Shown piece by piece: positions 1-9,616 of a DNA stretch of 17,776 nucleotides (the first letter of the stretch is position 1; every line of letters begins with the position of its first letter). A program made the position numbers and the translations under genes. Source of the DNA: Conus ventricosus. Taxonomy: Eukaryota; Mollusca; Gastropoda; Neogastropoda; Conidae. The stretch lies in the NCBI GenBank assembly GCA_018398815.1, contig JAFLJL010003992.1:1-17776 (forward strand), in the 5' to 3' direction. Below the pieces are notes generated by a model. That model ran no database searches. It was not told the DNA's origin and saw only the letters and a program-made list of their open reading frames with translations.

Positions 1-44
1 AGCCTCAATGGTTTCGCACAGTGTCTCAGCCAAGTCTTAGTTTG

Positions 45-108
45 ATGACTGTCTGCGCAAAAATGATGTTATTGAAATGACTGTATGCGCGAAAATGATG
101 TTATTGAT
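45..108. repeat. Two-copy 32 bp tandem repeat
   Basis: Positions 45-76 and 77-108 are adjacent direct copies of one 32 bp unit that begins ATGACTGT and contains GCGCRAAAATGATGTTATTG. They differ at only a few bases. There is no coding context. The repeat lies just outside the foldback at 214-301, and I cannot tell whether the two are related. Confidence 0.85.
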
Positions 109-213
109 AATGATCAGAAAAAACGCGGAAAAACTGAAATCGAAAAGTTTAGTAAATTAGTATTGAAAACGGATAATCCTACACAGTATGCATGTTTGTA
201 GGGTTTACTAGTT

Positions 214-301
214 AGAGAACTAATAAATGTCTGTTCTGGAGTCCCCCGGTTCGAAACTGGTTGAGACCGGGGGAGCCAGAACAGACATTTATTAGTTCTC
301 T
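214..301. repeat. 88 bp foldback hairpin (perfect inverted repeat)
   Basis: The outer arms 214-239 and 276-301 are perfect 26 bp reverse complements (starting AGAGAACTAATAAATG). A small 2-versus-1 base interruption is followed by an inner 9 bp stem (242-250 with 266-274, TCCCCCGGT/ACCGGGGGA) and a 15 nt loop. The right arm ends exactly where recognisable retrotransposon coding sequence stops on the minus strand (about 302), so it is either a small foldback insertion or part of a rearranged element end. No target-site duplication is visible beside the arms. It could belong to a MITE or foldback family, but a single copy cannot establish that. Confidence 0.85.
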
Positions 302-1217
302 CATGGAATGCACCACGGGGCTTCTTCACTCTTAAAAGGTAAGCAGGGGTAAAATACGAATGGCCGGTGTGCAGCCGGCACAGAACCGTTTCCTCTTTAC
401 GACCTCCCGACGTGGATGGGAGGAATTCCTTAAGGTTTGGACGGATCTGAAAGAGTTTGTTACACGTCTGTGTGTTCCAATCCTCCTGCCAGAGGTCTCT
501 CACATAATCATTAATTTTGGGTTTCACATCTGAGCAGGGGATATAAGTGTTGGACAGTTTCTCTCTTGTGGCGTTCTTGGCTAAACGATCAACCATTTCG
601 TTCCCGCCAATGCCAACATGACCGGGAACCCAAGCAAGAGTAATGTTGTAACCGTCCGCCTTCAACTTGCTAAAAAGTTCCAAAAAAAGTAAAAGTTCTG
701 GATGCTGAAGGTTGCGGCCAGCTATGGCCTCCAAAGCTGACAGCGAATCCGACAGAACCAGAAAGTCCTTCTTCGAAGAGTGTGAGATTATCTCAAAAGC
801 CAGAACCAGAGCAGTAAGTTCAGCAGAATAGACAGAAGCATCGGAATGGATATGTTCCAACAGTATCTGGGAAGGAGCCCCAGGGCAGTAGGCTGCACAG
901 GCCACTCCATCCTCAGACTTGGAACCGTCAGTGAAAACTTTTTGATAGGATGGGAATTTCGAACAGAGGTCAGCATACAATGCCTTGTACGCCAGAGAGC
1001 TGGTAGACTCTTTGCGAAAAGCTGCAAGATCAAAACGAATCTCTGGTGTGAAAAAGGTCCACGGAGGTTGATCCGGAAACTTGGAAAAATCGGAAACTAC
1101 TCCCAGGTCTAGACCTGCATTCCGCACGTGAGGCTGCATACGAAGACCAAACGGCGGAAATACATTTAGGGTTGTTTTCAAACTTACTTTGGAATGGAGG
1201 GTCAAAGACACAGTCAT
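302..1217 (-). pseudogene. RNase H domain of the decayed LINE ORF2
   Basis: This is the longest surviving open stretch of the element, about 305 codons, with the RT connection upstream in other frames. It has the RNase HI layout: FTDGSK with Asp97, SAELTAL with Glu133, VLSDSLSAL with Asp157, and WVPGHVGIGGNEMVDRLAK with His200 and Asp210 (counted from the Met at 1217). All four catalytic acids are therefore present. The domain would degrade the RNA of the RNA-DNA hybrid during target-primed reverse transcription. A conserved GHSYFTPAYLLR block follows. Just after it the frame slips: the neighbouring frame reads SEEAPWCIP, which fits the family, and the homology then ends at the foldback. The Met is only the first in the open frame, not a true start, because the domain belongs to a longer polyprotein. 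Confidence 0.9.
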
Positions 1218-2860
1218 AGGCAGGATTCTGCGGTTCTGAGAACAGTCGGATATAATAATTTAAAGACAGTTTTAGCCTGCGGTTGGACAATGAAGGTTCG
1301 CCCGCCTCTGCGTACAGGCTGTACACAGGGTGGTGCGGAACGCTCCAAGACAGAGACGAAGCCCTTGATGGTGGTAGGGGCCAAGAGTTTGAGGTAAGAG
1401 GGTCTTGCGGAGCCGTAGACAGCACAACCGTAGTCCAGTTTGGAACGGACCAAGGCTCTGTAGATGTGCAGCAAAGTTTTCTTATCAGCGCCCCATCGGT
1501 GTGCGCTACGACCCACAGAATATTCAGAGCTTTCTGGCAAGAAGTTTTGAGGTTTTTGATGTGGCTGAGAAAGTTGAGTTTCTGGTAAAAAATGACCCCC
1601 AGAAATTTGGCCTCTTTAACAGCTGGAATGGGAGATTTCCCGACTTGAAGTTCAGGATCTGGAAAAAACTGACGAAAATTTATGGAAGTGAATACACTGC
1701 GTCTTTGTTGGAGAAAAGGTGAAACCGTTTTCATCTGCCCACCGATGGATTTTATCTACGCAAAGCTGGAGCCTGCGCTGGACACTGGGGTACAGGCTTC
1801 CAGTTGCATAGACAGCAAAATCATCCACAAACAGTGAGCATGTGAACCTTGCTGAACTGATTGAACAATGTTGTTGATTTTAATACTAAAGAGGCAGGAG
1901 ACAGTATGCTCCCCTGTGGAACACCCCAACTCCTGTTCGTGGACATCAGAGGAGTGGTGCCAACCCGGACCTGAAACTGTCGTTCTGCCAAAAATTTTGA
2001 ATAAAAAGCGGAAGATGACCTCGAAAACCCAGATCGTGGAGATCATGAAGTATCCCCGACTTCCAGGTGGTATCGTAGGCCTTCTCCAAATCAAAGAAAA
2101 ATTGCCACTGCATGCTGTTTGTACAGAAAGGCGTTCCTAAGTGTAGATTCCAGACGAATCAAATGGTCAACTGTACTCCGATGTTTGTGGAAACCACACT
2201 GTTCTTTCGCCAAAAAGGGCCCTCGGTTTCAAGTTTCCACATGAGCCTAGCATTGACCATTTTCTCCATCAGTTTACAGACACAGCTGGTCAAAGCTATG
2301 GGACGGTAGTTTGAAGGTTAGAAAGATCTTTCCAGGTTTGGGGATGGGAATAATGAGGGCTTTCCGCCAAGAAGGTGGAAAGCAACCTGAAGTCCACACA
2401 TGGCTATATACTTGTAGCAGCATGTTCAGACCTTCTTGCGGAAGGTGTTTTTAAAAAGTTGATAATGAATTTCATCTAGACCTGGAGAGGAATCGCTGCA
2501 AGAGAGTAAGGCAGATTTCAGCTCGTTTAACGTGAAAGGAAGATTGTAGTCTTCCATGTTGTCGGATGAAAAGTTGCAGGGTGATTTTTCTTTTAGGGCT
2601 TTGTTTTTGACAAAAGTGGCTGATTTATTAGAAGAGGAGGAATTCTTTTCAATGGTTGAAGCAAGCAGATTAGCAACTGCTTTCTTCTCTGTTATTAAAG
2701 AATCCGAAAACTTGAGATGGTTCACAGTGGGACAGGTGTTCTTCCCTTTTGTTTTTCTTAATGTTCCACACTTTTTTCTTGAATTTTGGGGGGGGGAATG
2801 CAGCCGGGAGCAGAACCCCTTTCCCCGGGACCGACTTTACGTTTTTAAAAAATTTTTCCC
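302..2860 (-). pseudogene. Decayed non-LTR retrotransposon ORF2 (RT + RNase H)
   Basis: Read on the minus strand, pieces in shifting frames follow the order of a LINE ORF2. First comes a lead-in with NLPFTLNELKSALL and SPGLDEIHYQLFKN (about 2440-2550). Next is WRKALIIPIPKPGK (about 2330-2370), then RT motif A as FDLEKAYDTTW (2063-2095), then the catalytic FVDD box (1820-1831). A downstream palm/thumb segment includes KFLGVIF and later LVRSKLDYGCAVYGSARPSY. RNase H follows. Several frameshifts and stops separate these blocks, so no functional protein is possible. The RT-plus-RNase H order and the SKLDYGCxVYGSA block point to the I/Jockey-like group of LINEs; I do not assign a clade. No N-terminal endonuclease is recognisable beyond about 2860, and the C-terminal Cys-rich region is cut off at 302 by the foldback. 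Confidence 0.9.
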
Positions 2861-5560
2861 TTGATTTACAGGGATTTCTGATGGGCTCACGTTGGACCCA
2901 AAGGGCTTGAAAACCACGCTGCCCCCTTTTTCAATTTTTGGAAATTTTTGGGCTTCTAAATCGAACCGGGGTTTTTTTGGCATTTGAATTTATCGAAATA
3001 CGGAATACATTTTAGCACATTTGATCATAGGTTAGTCGTGATTCAGCTGGGCCCGACTCTGAAAAAATAAAGGTCCTGGAACCCTTTAAAAACTGCGCAA
3101 ATAGACCCCATTTGCTTTCTTATAATTTAGAGCGAGAGACAGAGACGTTTCATTTTTACAGGTTTAAAAGGACAGGGAAAGGGTCACTTCCGTGCAATCG
3201 TCATGGACCCCACAAAACCCAGACCACGGGGGGTCACAAACCGACAAATCAAACACAAATGAACCGGGAAAGAATGGGGGAATTTTGCAGATCCGCTTCA
3301 GACAACACAAATCCAATCTAAAAGAAATTCCTAAATTTAGCAACCCGGTGACGTACTGACACACCCCAAAGGGGATTGTATCGTTAAAGCACCCAACAAA
3401 AAAAAAGGTCGGGGAATTCCCTATCAACTACAAGTCCTACAAAACCGGGACAAAAGGAGGTAAAAAAGAGAACAATTTCACGTCTTGGGACGTGACTCCG
3501 CAGCTAAAAAGCCTAAAGGGGGGTTTAACAGAGCACGGGACTAAAAGCAGATTTTTTGTGTATAAAGGGGCAAAAACCGCCCGAAGTCCAACGAATGGTT
3601 TGGCAGGTTTTGAAAAAAATTAAACCAAAAATAAAGTTTCTCTTGAATTTGAGTTTCTTTAAGACCACAGGGAAAGGGTTTTTATGTTTTGACACAGAAG
3701 CTGCACTCCTCGAAGTGGAATTTAAACCCACGGTTTCCAATGAAATTGTACTATCCAGGGTCAGGGGGCGAAAAGGAGAGAACGGGATCCCCCCAACACG
3801 TTTCCAAATGAGGAACTTGTTATTTAATTTCACGGGATGTGCTGGCTACAGCCCTTCGGCAGACTTGCCAACAGCGAAGAAGTCTGGATTTGGGGATGGT
3901 GGGGGTTTCTTCCTCATCCCCAAACCATCTCCCCACTGGGTTGTTGAACTCCCTGCCCACACGGGGACTGGACTGAGGAGTTCGAGGGGGGTTTCTGTTT
4001 TAACTGCCCACAGCAGATGTGTAGACGCTGGCAACTGAGGGGGGGCGGATTTTTTTCCCCCACCAAGGGGAGTCTTTGGGTTGAAGGTGTGGACTTTCTA
4101 CCACCAAAAAGACAGTCTTTACTTGCAATTTTTTGGAAAACTAAAGTCATCATCTCGCAACTGACCGAGGCACTTCCCTTTTCGGGCCCAAGCATAGGGA
4201 AAAAGCTGTCGGGGTCTGACTGCCCCCAACCTTTTTTCGGGGCTTCAAAAAAAAATCTTTTTTTCCTTTTTACTCGTTTTATATGGATTCCGAATCCAAA
4301 GAGGGCAGTTTCGTGAAAGGGGGGATGGTCCCACCGCAGTTAAACAATTCCAATCTTTTCACGGCCCATCATGGGGTTTCCTTTCACAACACCGCACACC
4401 CCTGCCAAAAAAAGCGTCTCTAACATTCCAAACCTCTGGCAAACCGGGAAACACCAAGGGACGGGGGCATACAGCGAACACGGGCGTTTCAGGGAGCCAA
4501 ATTTGAGACCGAGGCCACGGGTTTGCAGAAGGGCGAAAAGGGGTTTTGGGGCCACTCTCTCTGCACCTTTCTTTTCTTCACCCTGCCACCTCCTCACACC
4601 CTGGGGCGCCAGTTCCCCTTTTTTTTTCTGCCCCGAACACCTTAATCTCGCACGAATCACAAACCCCTTTGGATGAATTTAACGTTTGTGGGATTAAAAT
4701 TTATCTCCCACCCAAATTTTTTGCCTTCGGGACTGTTCAGACTGTTTTTTTTTTCTACATTGAATGAGGAAGACCATTCGCAACCTTTTGACGGACTGAG
4801 GGGGACCTGCTAAACCCTGAAAACCTCTGGATACAAAAGGGGGTCAACTGAAAGGGGTTTTTCCGCTCCTCCCTTCCAAATTTCAGCCAGGAAAAGCCCC
4901 CAAATCCTGTCCCCTCCGTACCTCAGTATCTGAACGCTGTCACCTCGAATCCCCCGAAACAGGGATGCGCCTTTCCTTCCCTTTTGGGGGATTTTTTTTT
5001 AAAGAAGCCAATTTTAAATTTTTTGTAACTCCCCCCTACCCACCCACCTTGGTCCAACTAAGGGGGCCCGGGGCCAAAAACCAATTCTTTTCCCCTTCCA
5101 GCTTTTGGGGGAAAAATACGACAAACAAAAACCCCACCCACCCCCCCAACATGCTCAAACCCCGGGGGCAGAGAGCTGACACTCAGGGGGTTTACATGGC
5201 CCCGGGGACTGCCTGTCTTTCCCCCCCCAAGAAGGGGGGCCGATTAGACACCCGGGGCCCAAAATTACTTCCCGTCAGGAAGGTCCGACCAAAGTGATTT
5301 TTGAAGCGCTGGCCCCCCAACACCCCGGATCCATTCCCCCCCCGCACAGGTCGCACCGCACGGCCAACGCGGGGGATCTTAAGGAACCACAGAGAGAAAG
5401 GAGGGAAAAAGAAAAACCAAGGGAACAAATAAAAAGGGGCCCAAAAGGAAAGCAAAAATAAAAAAGGAAAAGGCGGGTTTCTCTTATCAGGGCCTCAACC
5501 TAGCCTACTGACATGGAAGTGCGTGACAGACGTACCATGTCAACCCCAAAAAAACCCGAA
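2861..5560. other. Anonymous, homopolymer-rich stretch without recognisable genes
   Basis: No open frame here resembles a family I know, including the longest (plus 3556-4038). Codon patterns look random in all frames. The stretch is packed with runs of 4-10 identical bases (for example G9 at 2788-2796, C8 at 5221-5228 and many A or T runs), more than in either flank. The missing endonuclease part of the adjacent minus-strand LINE would be expected to start here, but I could not recognise its usual motifs. Either it is old sequence decayed past recognition, or homopolymer-length errors have scrambled the frames. Confidence 0.6.
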
Positions 5561-5864
5561 CTAACACAGCTTTTGTAGGTTAACGTGTACGTGCGTGTTT
5601 CCAGAATTTCTATAGTTTTTAAACCCGAAACGCTTAAGTATCTTTCTTTTCAACAAAATGGCTTACAGAGAAATCGAGTTTTCACTCTTGATTTGAGGAT
5701 GGTGCATAACTAGAGTAAGAGTATTATGATGGTCTTTCTGTATTCAAGTTAAGAAGTTTGAGGAAAGTTTGATTACAAATGATTTACGAGTGATAATTTG
5801 TCCACCGTCTTAACTTTTTTTTTTCATCCTTCAGCACTTCTCTCAAGGAAGATTTCTGGTAATT
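5561..5864. other. Unannotated AT-rich spacer
   Basis: Ordinary AT-rich sequence lies between the homopolymer-rich stretch and the CA microsatellite. I see no gene, hairpin or repeat in it. Base composition shifts visibly from the G/C-run-rich left side to AT-rich here. Confidence 0.5.
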
Positions 5865-5874
5865 CACACACAAG

Positions 5875-5913
<39 letters not shown>

Positions 5914-5934
5914 CACACACACACACACACACAC
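5865..5934. repeat. (CA)n microsatellite
   Basis: About 70 bp of CA dinucleotides with one phase break near 5912. The array directly abuts the 5' end of PLE copy A: retroelement homology starts at the CTTGCGA following the last CA. This marks either the 5' truncation point of the copy or the site into which it was joined. Confidence 0.97.
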
Positions 5935-7200
5935 TTGCGAACTTGTCGGACTATTCATGTTATCCACATTAAAAAAAAAACCTTGGAAACAAACTGGACT
6001 GTACATGGATGACGGCCTTGCCGTTCTGAATGACAACCCTTGGAAAATTGAAAATAAGAAAAAAGAATATGTGTAAAATCCACAACCAAAACTTAAAAAT
6101 CACCATAGAAGCAAACAAAAACATAGTGAATTATTTAGACATAACGTTAGAACTCAACCAACATACATATAAACCATACAAAAAAACAAATGATACGCCT
6201 GTTTATGTAAACATCAAAAGCAATCACCCACCTTCCATACTGAAAACAATAACCCAAGGCATAAATAAAAGACTATCTAATTTGTCATGTAACGAGACAG
6301 CATTCAACAATGCTACAGCTGAATACCAAGAAGCGTTACATAAAGGTGCTACAATTATGAAATACGATACGATCCAGAAAATGACACAAATAGATGCAGA
6401 AAGAACAGGAAAAGGAAAATCATATGGTACAATCCCCCATATGATGGAAGAGTCAAGACAAACGTAGGAAAGAATTTTTTTTAATCTTGACATCATCTTC
6501 CAATAGACCACAAATTATTTAAGATATTCAACAAAAACAACATCAAATTATCATATTCGTGTATGCCGAGTCTTAAAAATGTCATTGATTCTGCAAATAA
6601 AATGAAAAGCAGAACAGAGAAAAATGAAGATGATGAAAGGAAATCTTGCAACTGTACCAAAAAAAAATAGTGTCCCCTAAACAACAAATGCCTTTACAAC
6701 AATATTGTGTACCAAGCCACTGTAACATCAGAGAATGCAGAAGAAATATATGTAGGTATCACTGAAAATCAATTAAAACTAGATATGCAAACCAATAAAC
6801 AATCATTCAACAAAGAAAGATACAAAAACCAAACAGAACCGAGTAAATACATTTTGAAACTTAAAGATAACACAGACTACAACATATCTTGGAAAATCTT
6901 ATAAAGAGGCAGCACCATACAATAACATTTCAAAAAGATGTAATCTATGCCTAACAGAGAAATACATTATACTATGTAAACCACAATTAGCAACTTTAAA
7001 TATTAGAACAGAAATGGTTAACAACTGCAGACACAGATGGAAGTTTTTATCATGAACAAAATCAAAAACACCCGAGAAGCACATGCAACACGTGGAAAAA
7101 AAACCCAGCAAGCTATATATAACACTGGCAGCACAGCCCCCTACATCCTGACGACTGCACAGCAAGAAACAGACCTTGTGATGTTTAAGCTTGTTTTTAG
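5934..7200 (+). pseudogene. Penelope-like retroelement, copy A (5'-truncated)
   Basis: Copy A matches copy B nearly base for base from 5934 to about 7195, offset by about 2360 bp. It starts inside the RT just upstream of the catalytic box, here YMDD (6002-6013) followed by GLAVLNDNP. RT motifs 1, 2 and A are missing. It continues through IVNYLDITLELNQHTYKPYKK, SNHPPSI and LSNLSCNETAFN, then a C-terminal GIY-YIG nuclease (VYQATVTSENAEE, YVGITENQ) and NNCRHRWK near the C-terminus. Frameshifts occur near 6074 and elsewhere. A deletion plus a compensating insertion turns FKTRYANHK into LKLDMQTNK, which removes the GIY-YIG arginine. A TAA at 7120-7122 corresponds to the stop of copy B. The organisation (RT without integrase, C-terminal GIY-YIG) is that of endonuclease-bearing PLEs. 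Confidence 0.88.
7144..7195 (+). ncRNA. Degraded hammerhead ribozyme of PLE copy A
   Basis: At the position equivalent to the copy B ribozyme, this copy keeps CATC (7144-7147), the core CTGACGA (7148-7154), GAA (7166-7168), the 5' strand of stem III (ACAG, 7169-7172) and GATG (7180-7183) pairing with CATC. A rearranged CTTGT replaces CTGTT, so the stem III partner and the unpaired base at the cleavage site no longer fit. Stem II is one base shorter, and the distal stem I partner is ACAGC rather than ACAAGC. It is probably inactive. It also lies just upstream of the copy B ORF. Confidence 0.6.
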
Positions 7201-7327
7201 CTTGCTTTTAATGTGAGAAATGTCGCTCCCACTGTGGTTGAGCACTTCTTTTAAAATAACGTTGATTCTTATTACTATTCTCTTAACTGCTCCCTACGTT
7301 GAGCACTTTGAATCAGCAGATTTTAAA
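7201..7327 (+). repeat. PLE untranslated leader with repeated GCTCC...GTTGAGCACT motif
   Basis: This 127 bp lies between the copy A ribozyme and the copy B start codon. It carries two similar blocks: GCTCCCACTGTGGTTGAGCACT near 7223-7246 (broken down as GCTCCCACTGT then GGTTGAGCACT), and GCTCCCTAC followed by GTTGAGCACT near 7288-7309. A third occurrence follows the 3' end of the inverted pair near 11464-11489. The recurrence next to ribozymes suggests that it belongs to the terminal repeat region (pLTR) of the PLEs. Its function is unknown. Confidence 0.6.
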
Positions 7328-9479
7328 ATGGAAAAAATCAACTTCAAACAATCCATTAAAAACATTCCGTTCGCTAAACCCTAGTGCTGCATGAAGAAAT
7401 GATAGGACAGACGGAAAAATTCATCATAAATTGAGATGGAAAGCATTTTTCTTTTAAACCCCAGTCCTAAAAAAGAAGATAAAAATACACATGACTTCAA
7501 ATCATGGCAAGTACCACCAGCCATTGAAGAAATGAAAACATTTGAAGATAAAATGAAAGGAATGTTAGCCAACATAAAATTTAAAAAATCAAATAATAAA
7601 TTCCCAACAGCGTTAGAAAAAAAAATAAACAAATTGAAAATGATAAAAAAAATATTTTTGAAGGCGGATAAAACCAGCAACATTTATAAAACAGAACCTG
7701 AAGAGTACTGAAAACTTCTTGACAAAAATAAATCAAAAAAATTACAGAAAGACTGACAAGGCTACGTATGATCACATCAGAAAGAAAGAAAAGGAACTTG
7801 TACACCAAAAGGACCTAGGTGACAGAGTAGAGACCACAGCAGCTAGAGAAGCTTTTATCACACTTAAAGACCACAAACCTAATTTCTTGAATAATCCAAC
7901 ATGTAGATTGATAAACCCCTCCAAATCATGAACTAGGTAAAGTTAGTAAAAAAAAATCTTAGAGAAAACCATAAAAACATAAAAGAAAACACTGAACTCA
8001 ATCTCTGTAAAAACACATATGAAGTCATACAATGGTTTAAAAAAACTCAATAAACAAGAAAATACAGTTTTTATACCTTTGACATTGTAGATTTCTATCC
8101 ATCTATAGGTGAAAACTACTTACTAAAGCTATAAAATTTGCCAACAAGTACACAGAAATATCAGGGTCAGAAATGGAAATCATTTTCCATACAAAGAAAA
8201 CTTTACTGCACAGTAAAAATGAAACTTGGATTAAGAGCACAAGCAGGAACTCAACTTTTGATGTTACAATTGGGATCATACGATGGTGCCGAAACTTGCG
8301 AAAATTGTCGGACTAATTTAGTTATCCAACATTAAAAAAGCTTGGAAAACAAACTGGATTGTACAGGGATGACGAACTTGCCGTTCTGAATGACAACCCT
8401 TGGAATATTGAAAATAAGAAAAACGAACTGTGTAAAATTTTCCACAAACAAAACTTAAAAATCACCATAGAAGCAAGCAAAAAGATAGTAAATTATTTAG
8501 ACATAACGTTAGACCTCAACCAACATACATATAAACCATACAAAAAACAAATGATACGCCTGTTTATGTAAACATCAAAAGCAACCCCCCACCTTCCATA
8601 CTGAAAACAACACCCATAGGCTTAATAAAGACTATCTAATTGTCATGTAACGAGACAGCATTCAACAATGCTACAGCTGAATACCAAGAAGCGTTACATA
8701 CAAGTGGCTACAATTATGAATTGCGAAACGATCCAGAAAATGATACAAACAGATGCAGAAAGAACAGGAAAAGGAAAATCATATGGTACAATCCCCCATA
8801 TGATGGAAGAGTCAAGACAAACGTAGGGAAAGAATTTTTTAAATCTTGACATCATCTTTCCCAAAAGATCACAAATTATTTAAGATATTCAACAAAAACA
8901 ACATCAAATTATCATATTCATGTATGCCGAGTCTTAAAAATGTCATTGATTCTGCAAATAAAATGAAAAGCAGCACAGAGAAAAATGAGGGTGACGAAAG
9001 GAAATCTTGCAACTGTATCAAAAAAACAGTGTCCCCTAAACAACAAATGCCTTTACAACAATATTGTGTACCAAGCCACTGTAACATCAGAGAATGCAGA
9101 GGAGACATATGTAGGTATCACTGAAAATCAATTTAAAACTAGATATGCAAACCATAAACAATCATTCAACAAAGAAAGATACAAAACCAAACAGAACCGA
9201 GTAAATACATTTTGAAACTTAAAGATAAAAACACAGACTACAACATATCTGGAAAATCTTATAAAGAGCAGCACCATACAATAACATTTCAAAAAGATGT
9301 AATCTATGCCTAACAGAGAAATACATTATACTATGTAAACCACAATTAGCAACTTTAAATATTAGAACAAAATGGTTAACAACTGCAGACACACATGGAA
9401 GTTTTTATCAGTGAACAAAATCAAAAACACCTGTGAAGCACATGCAACACGTGGAAAAATCCCAGCAAGCTATATATAA
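7328..9479 (+). pseudogene. Penelope-like retroelement ORF, copy B (near full length, broken)
   Basis: This is the only copy that spans the whole ORF, about 2.15 kb or roughly 717 codons, ending at TAA 9477-9479. I place the start at ATG 7328 because MEKINFKQSIKNIP runs into the expected N-terminus; an in-frame TAG follows at 7382. Landmarks in order: KADKTSNIYK (about 7660-7690), FITLKDHKPNFLNNP and RLINPSK (about 7857-7925), RT motif A FDIVDFYPSI (8078-8107), GSYDGAETCE (8273-8302), and the catalytic YRDD (8362-8373). These are followed by IVNYLDITLDLNQHTYKPYKK, SCMPSLKNVI, a CNC...C zinc-knuckle-like stretch from about 9009, and the GIY-YIG domain (IVYQATVT, TYVGITENQFKTRYANHKQS, about 9063-9170). 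NNCRHTWK lies near the C-terminus. At least several frameshifts break it. The protein would copy element RNA and nick target DNA through the GIY-YIG domain. Confidence 0.9.
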
Positions 9480-9487
9480 CATGCAGC

Positions 9488-9549
9488 ACAAGCCCCCTAC
9501 ATCCTGACGACTGCACATGCAAGAAACAGACCTGTTGATGTTTAAGCTT

Positions 9550-9551
<2 letters not shown>
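9488..9551 (+). ncRNA. Hammerhead ribozyme of PLE copy B
   Basis: It starts eight bases after the ORF stop and folds by hand as a type I hammerhead. Stem I pairs ACAAGC (9488-9493) with GCTTGT (9546-9551) and CATC (9500-9503) with GATG (9537-9540), around an internal loop. The core is CTGACGA (9504-9510, fitting CUGANGA) and GAA (9523-9525). Stem II is TGCA/TGCA around CA. Stem III is ACAG (9526-9529) with CTGT (9532-9535) around a 2 nt loop. The unpaired base is T9536, giving a GUU site with predicted cleavage after 9536. A very short stem III is typical of retroelement hammerheads. One flaw is that the pair closing stem II at the core would be C-A instead of the usual G-C, which may weaken activity. 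The position fits published observations of hammerheads in PLE terminal repeats. Confidence 0.75.

Positions 9552-9552
<1 letters not shown>

Positions 9553-9612
<60 letters not shown>
9553..9612. repeat. (TA)n microsatellite between PLE copies
   Basis: About 60 bp of TA with one phase break (TAAATA near 9581). It begins right after the copy B ribozyme and ends where the inverted left arm begins (9614), so it separates two PLE copies lying tail to tail. Confidence 0.97.

Positions 9613-9613
<1 letters not shown>

Positions 9614-9616
<3 letters not shown>

Noticed and set aside
242..274. GGTTCGAAAC inside the foldback as a tRNA T-arm / B box
   Set aside because: It resembles a B box, but there is no D-arm, anticodon arm or acceptor stem. 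The bases are explained by the hairpin and its loop.
1283..1722. Plus-strand open frames opposite the LINE
   Set aside because: Shadows of the minus-strand RT/RNase H coding sequence; they match no protein family.
3556..4038. 160-codon plus-strand open frame
   Set aside because: No recognisable domain, composition like its shadow frames, and it lies in homopolymer-rich sequence where frames are unreliable.
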